A stretch of DNA of 18,286 nt from CAYYYW01 sp964476245. GTDB lineage: Bacteria; Patescibacteriota; Microgenomatia; UBA1406; HO2-37-13b. The notes under the pieces are model-generated. The model worked only from the letters and a program-made list of their open reading frames with translations. It was not told the origin of the DNA and ran no database searches. The position numbers and the translations under genes were made by a program. The stretch lies in the NCBI GenBank assembly GCA_964476245.1, contig CAYYYW010000020.1, forward strand, positions 1 through 18,286, given 5' to 3'. Shown piece by piece: positions 18,231 to 18,286 of the stretch (the first letter of the stretch is position 1; every line of letters starts with the position of its first letter).

Positions 18231-18286
18231 ATGCTAGAAGGAGTAGAAGGTGTTGAACAACAAGTTGTGGTTTCTCCAGAAACCGC
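18231..18286 (+). CDS. Start of an unidentified gene, cut by the window end
   Basis: ATG at 18231 opens a frame (MLEGVEGVEQQVVVSPETA) that runs to the window edge. It is 124 nt after the previous stop. Upstream, AAAGAT and a TTTACAT stretch are weak promoter-like sequence, and no strong ribosome binding site is visible. Too little is present to name a family; the start is tentative. Confidence 0.4.
   Translation, partial: MLEGVEGVEQQVVVSPET

Overview
The window looks like a piece of a small, AT-rich bacterial genome, most likely a Patescibacteria/CPR organism close to Microgenomates. This is inferred from four things: compact gene order, many promoters whose -10 box sits about 6-8 nt before the start codon (leaderless mRNAs), families such as DUF4349 and PsbP-like membrane-anchored proteins, and many short palindromes and 7-9-bp periodic repeats inside genes. 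All genes read normally with the standard bacterial code, apart from one in-frame TAG and one frameshift described below. No rRNA, tRNA, CRISPR array or transposase was seen.

Layout. 1-161: tail of a class IV aminotransferase. 140-2655 (minus): a glyoxalase-II-like metallo-beta-lactamase and penicillin-binding protein 2 (mrdA). 2686-5200 (plus): a secreted glycoside-hydrolase-like protein with an EF-hand/dockerin-like tail, then an alpha/beta hydrolase. 5282-6478 (minus): rpiB and an rpe-like gene, two steps of the non-oxidative pentose phosphate pathway. 6586-8510 (plus): a multi-pass membrane protein overlapping tatD. 8511-10385 (minus): a membrane-anchored PsbP-like protein and ychF, separated by a clear terminator. 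10523-12123 (plus): a small membrane protein and a phosphoribosyltransferase-like protein. 12176-15768 (minus): a small membrane protein, a GT4 glycosyltransferase, a frameshifted alpha/beta-hydrolase-like gene and a DUF4349 protein. 15826-18286 (plus): a carbonic-anhydrase-like protein, a sigma-region-4-like protein split by an in-frame TAG, and the start of another gene.

The genes are mostly housekeeping or envelope functions (cell-wall synthesis, sugar isomerisation, translation-linked ATPase, glycosylation), and no dedicated defence or mobile system is visible. The striking signal is mutational. At least six palindromic elements lie in frame inside coding genes (mrdA, the glycoside hydrolase, the metallo-beta-lactamase, two in tatD, two in the glycosyltransferase). 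In addition, about ten tracts of 7-, 8- or 9-bp near-tandem repeats fall in genes and gaps. Together they add peptide inserts to otherwise ordinary enzymes, in the manner of Rickettsia palindromic elements.
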